Assembly: GCF_012844345.1 (NCBI RefSeq)
Contig: NZ_CP051625.1
Span: 2,294,001-2,358,000, forward strand
Length of the DNA stretch: 64,000 bases
Source of the DNA: Pseudomonas sp. gcc21
GTDB lineage: Bacteria > Pseudomonadota > Gammaproteobacteria > Pseudomonadales > Pseudomonadaceae
Reading direction: 5' to 3'
The notes below the pieces were generated by a model, which was not told the DNA's origin, searched no databases, and saw only the letters and a list, made by a program, of their open reading frames with translations. A program made the position numbers and the translations under genes. Of this stretch, positions 61,917 to 64,000 are shown piece by piece; the first letter of the stretch is position 1; each line of letters opens with the position of its first letter.

Positions 61917-62390
61917 CTAGCCTAGTACCCGCAGGCCCCGCCGCGTGCGCGGGCGCACCAATCGGCCGAACAGGGCACTGCCGACACCGACCGCTGCCAT
62001 CATGGAGAGCGTGCCGGGCAATTCGCGGTTTGCTGCAATAAATACAGGAGGCGGTGCGTACCAGTTGACCGCCTGGAAGGCGACCCAGAGGCCGACCGCG
62101 CCGGCAAGGAAATACACCACCAGGCGCCATGGTTTGAGGATGCGAGCCACACCTTCGGCCACAGGCAAAGCGCAGACAAACGTCGCCAGCACGATCACCG
62201 CCATCAGAGGCGTAAAGTTAGCCAAATCCTTGAGGGTTGAGTCGATACGATCGGCGGGCAGGATGTCCGTACCCAGTTTCTGCAATTCATAAAGATTGAA
62301 CTGCGTCTGCACAAGGGTAGCCAGCACTACGGCTACCACGACCGCCAGAATAAAAAACAGAATGACCCGCAATACCGAAATCAGTGACAT
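61917..62390 (-). CDS. Integral membrane protein of unknown function
   Basis: 157 residues with four hydrophobic segments (VILFFILAVVVAVVLATLV; LMAVIVLATFVCALPVA; LVVYFLAGAVGLWVAFQAV; SMMAAVGVGSALFGRLV) and an Arg-rich C-terminus. No family recognised. GACAGGAAGGAATGC gives the start at MSLISVL and rules out the longer frame. Lies 27 bp upstream of the sugar dehydrogenase start on the same strand and may be cotranscribed. Confidence 0.65.
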   Translation of the reverse strand: MSLISVLRVILFFILAVVVAVVLATLVQTQFNLYELQKLGTDILPADRIDSTLKDLANFTPLMAVIVLATFVCALPVAEGVARILKPWRLVVYFLAGAVGLWVAFQAVNWYAPPPVFIAANRELPGTLSMMAAVGVGSALFGRLVRPRTRRGLRVLG

Positions 62391-62460
62391 GCATTCCTTC
62401 CTGTCTATAACCGTCATGCCGTCCCTGCAGGCAAGATCGCCGCCAGACGGCACCTACCCT

Positions 62461-62742
62461 TCAGGGCAGATCCGGCAGATTCCGCAAGGCCTGTTCATAG
62501 GCCTCGTTATCAAAAGGTTTATCTTCGTTGAACATTTCACCGATCTGAAACGCCAGCACATGGGCCATCAGATCAATGCTGTCTTCGCGGCTGTAGCCAA
62601 CCAGCATCAGCTTGTTCAAGGTCGCCTGAGCCGCTTCGGGCTTGTTATCTGCGAGCTGGTTCTCGATTGCTTCGCGCAGCCCTGCACGTGCGATAGCTTC
62701 ATCGTCGTCGTTATCGAGACTGTCGTCATCAATCTGATCCAT
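62461..62742 (-). CDS. Small acidic conserved protein
   Basis: 93 residues, acidic N-terminus (MDQIDDDSLDNDDDEAIARAG) followed by helices (AQATLNKLMLVGYSREDSIDLMAHVLAFQIGEM). It looks like a conserved hypothetical of pseudomonads; function unknown. Start at the ATG with GGAG six bases upstream rather than the GTG four codons earlier. It follows the aldolase gene by 51 bp. Confidence 0.7.
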   Translation of the reverse strand: MDQIDDDSLDNDDDEAIARAGLREAIENQLADNKPEAAQATLNKLMLVGYSREDSIDLMAHVLAFQIGEMFNEDKPFDNEAYEQALRNLPDLP

Positions 62743-62762
62743 GGCAATCTCCACAGCGTGTC

Positions 62763-62782
62763 GGGGGCAGCGGAGCGCCCCC
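62763..62782 (-). terminator. GC-rich hairpin after the aldolase gene
   Basis: GGGGGC and GCCCCC arms with an eight-base interior lie 11 bp past the aldolase stop. There is no T-run, so it may only attenuate reading into the small acidic gene. Confidence 0.4.
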
Positions 62783-62792
62783 TTACAGGGCG

Positions 62793-63857
62793 TTAGTTGA
62801 TCTTCGGATCCAGCTCACCGCTGAGGTAGCGCTGATGCATGTCGTCCAGCGAGATCGGCTTGATTTTCGATGCATTACCGGCCGTACCGAACGCCTCGTA
62901 GCGATCGATACAGATATCGCGCATCGCTTCGACTGTCTTCGCCAGATATTTGCGCGGATCAAACTCGCTGGGGTTCTCCGCCAGGAAGCGGCGGACCGCA
63001 CCGGTAGATGCCAGACGCAAATCGGTATCAATGTTCACTTTGCGCACGCCGTAACGGATGCCTTCAACGATCTCTTCAACCGGCACACCGTAAGTCTCGG
63101 AGATATTGCCGCCATGCTCGTTGATGATCTGCAACCACTCCTGCGGGACCGAAGACGACCCGTGCATTACCAAGTGCGTGTTGGGAATGCGCGCATGAAT
63201 CGCCTTGATGCGGTCGATCGCCAGAATATCGCCTGTCGGCGGGCGGGTGAACTTGTAGGCACCGTGGCTGGTGCCGATGGCGATAGCCAGCGCATCCACA
63301 TGAGTCTTGTTGACGAAATCGGCAGCCTCTTCCGGATCGGTGAGCATTTGCGCGTGATCAAGGATGCCCTCGGCGCCAATGCCGTCTTCTTCGCCGGCCT
63401 GCCCGGTTTCCAGGCTGCCCAGGCAACCCAGCTCGCCTTCGACGGACACACCACAGGAATGGGCCATATCCACTGTGTGGCGCGTGACGTTGACGTTGTA
63501 TTCGTAATCGGTAGGCGTCTTACCATCTTCGCCCAACGAGCCGTCCATCATCACAGAGGAGAAGCCAAGCTGGATCGAGCGCTGGCAAACGGCCGGGCTG
63601 GTGCCGTGATCCTGGTGCATACACACAGGGATATGCGGAAACTCCTCGATTGCGGCAAGGATCAGGTGGCGCAGGAAGGGCGCACCGGCATATTTACGCG
63701 CACCGGCCGACGCCTGAACGATGACCGGGGAATCGGTCTTGCTTGCCGCTTCCAGGATCGCGCGCATCTGTTCCAGGTTGTTGACGTTGAATGCTGGCAC
63801 GCCGTAGCCGTATTCCGCGGCGTGGTCGAGCAGCTGACGCATGCTGATAAGAGCCAT
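62793..63857 (-). CDS. fba: Fructose-bisphosphate aldolase, class II (Calvin-type)
   Basis: 354 residues, full length. [26 protein letters not shown], zinc-ligand segment [33 protein letters not shown] (His ligand), [13 protein letters not shown] and the C-terminal [11 protein letters not shown] are diagnostic of the class IIB zinc aldolase that splits fructose-1,6-bisphosphate into DHAP and glyceraldehyde-3-phosphate. CCGGAGATAACAG supplies the RBS. In pseudomonads phosphoglycerate kinase usually lies upstream, which would fall just beyond the right edge. Confidence 0.97.
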   Translation of the reverse strand: MALISMRQLLDHAAEYGYGVPAFNVNNLEQMRAILEAASKTDSPVIVQASAGARKYAGAPFLRHLILAAIEEFPHIPVCMHQDHGTSPAVCQRSIQLGFSSVMMDGSLGEDGKTPTDYEYNVNVTRHTVDMAHSCGVSVEGELGCLGSLETGQAGEEDGIGAEGILDHAQMLTDPEEAADFVNKTHVDALAIAIGTSHGAYKFTRPPTGDILAIDRIKAIHARIPNTHLVMHGSSSVPQEWLQIINEHGGNISETYGVPVEEIVEGIRYGVRKVNIDTDLRLASTGAVRRFLAENPSEFDPRKYLAKTVEAMRDICIDRYEAFGTAGNASKIKPISLDDMHQRYLSGELDPKIN

Positions 63858-64000
63858 CTGTTATCTCCGGTAAGTAATATTCAGAATTCTGGTAGCTAGC
63901 CTGCCGCAGAGGGCAGCAGGCTGCAAGTTACTGGCGCAAAGGTTGCCGCAGGCATTGCCGAGCCTGCGCCCAACTGAAGACGAAGGCAGCACGCCTCCAT
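63858..64000. other. Upstream region of the aldolase gene at the window edge
   Basis: 143 bp with a 7-bp dyad AGCCTGC / GCAGGCT (63898-63904 and 63916-63922). It may be a stem in the aldolase leader or the end of an upstream transcript. No gene visible. Confidence 0.35.

Noticed and set aside
62835..63899. 354-codon plus-strand frame opposite the aldolase gene
   Set aside because: It is the mirror of fba codons; fba is certain, and the antisense product is Arg/His-rich without domains.

Overview
The window reads as a chromosomal segment of a Pseudomonas-type gammaproteobacterium. The Halopseudomonas / P. pertucinogena lineage is my best guess from gene content; it is an inference. Gene density is high, GC is moderately high, and nearly every gene has a clear AGGAG-type ribosome binding site. 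I see no rRNA, tRNA, phage, insertion sequence or CRISPR array.

Layout. (1) 1-8.3 kb is housekeeping: UMF1-type transporter, DUF503 protein, surface-polysaccharide acyltransferase, DUF3565 protein, RarD permease, YfcE-like phosphodiesterase, Kv-type channel and SelO. (2) 8.5-20.7 kb is a curli (functional amyloid) island on the minus strand: csgD-csgE-csgF-csgG-csgB, then four tandem large curlin subunits of about 350 aa. A fifth curlin lies apart at 8.6-9.5 kb, beside a divergent lipase-like lipoprotein. (3) 20.9-30.2 kb holds membrane and envelope genes (CopD-like protein, CPA antiporter, MscS channel, FUSC exporter) with an inositol monophosphatase-type enzyme, an SDR, a PhyH-type dioxygenase and a STAS-like protein. 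(4) 30.4-38.0 kb holds a glucan/disaccharide module: a PfkB kinase overlapping a GH65 enzyme and, further on, a short GT35 glucan-phosphorylase homologue whose PLP lysine position is a threonine. (5) 38.6-45.2 kb is a three-gene cassette (chemoreceptor, outer-membrane barrel, small PstS-like periplasmic protein) present twice in tandem. Each copy has a FliA-type promoter motif upstream and a terminator downstream. (6) 45.3-58.6 kb holds a lipid kinase, CpdA-like phosphoesterase, RNA-binding and RNA-modifying proteins, HI0933-type flavoprotein, Lnt paralogue, a receiver-CheC protein joined to a PAS-GGDEF cyclase, DbpA helicase and an SLC13 permease with RCK domains. (7) 58.6-64 kb holds a quinone-reductase-type MDR, a gene-poor repeat-bearing spacer, a YliI-type sugar dehydrogenase, small conserved proteins and class II fructose-bisphosphate aldolase.

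How they work together. The curli genes form a complete secretion and nucleation set (CsgD regulator, CsgE/F/G export, CsgB nucleator) feeding an unusually expanded set of subunits. In these subunits the Asn of the curlin repeat is often replaced by His. The duplicated chemosensory cassette looks like a ligand-capture route from outer membrane to chemoreceptor, expressed with flagellar genes. These two loci are the most interesting parts of the window. Calls rest on motif reading by eye; no database search was run.
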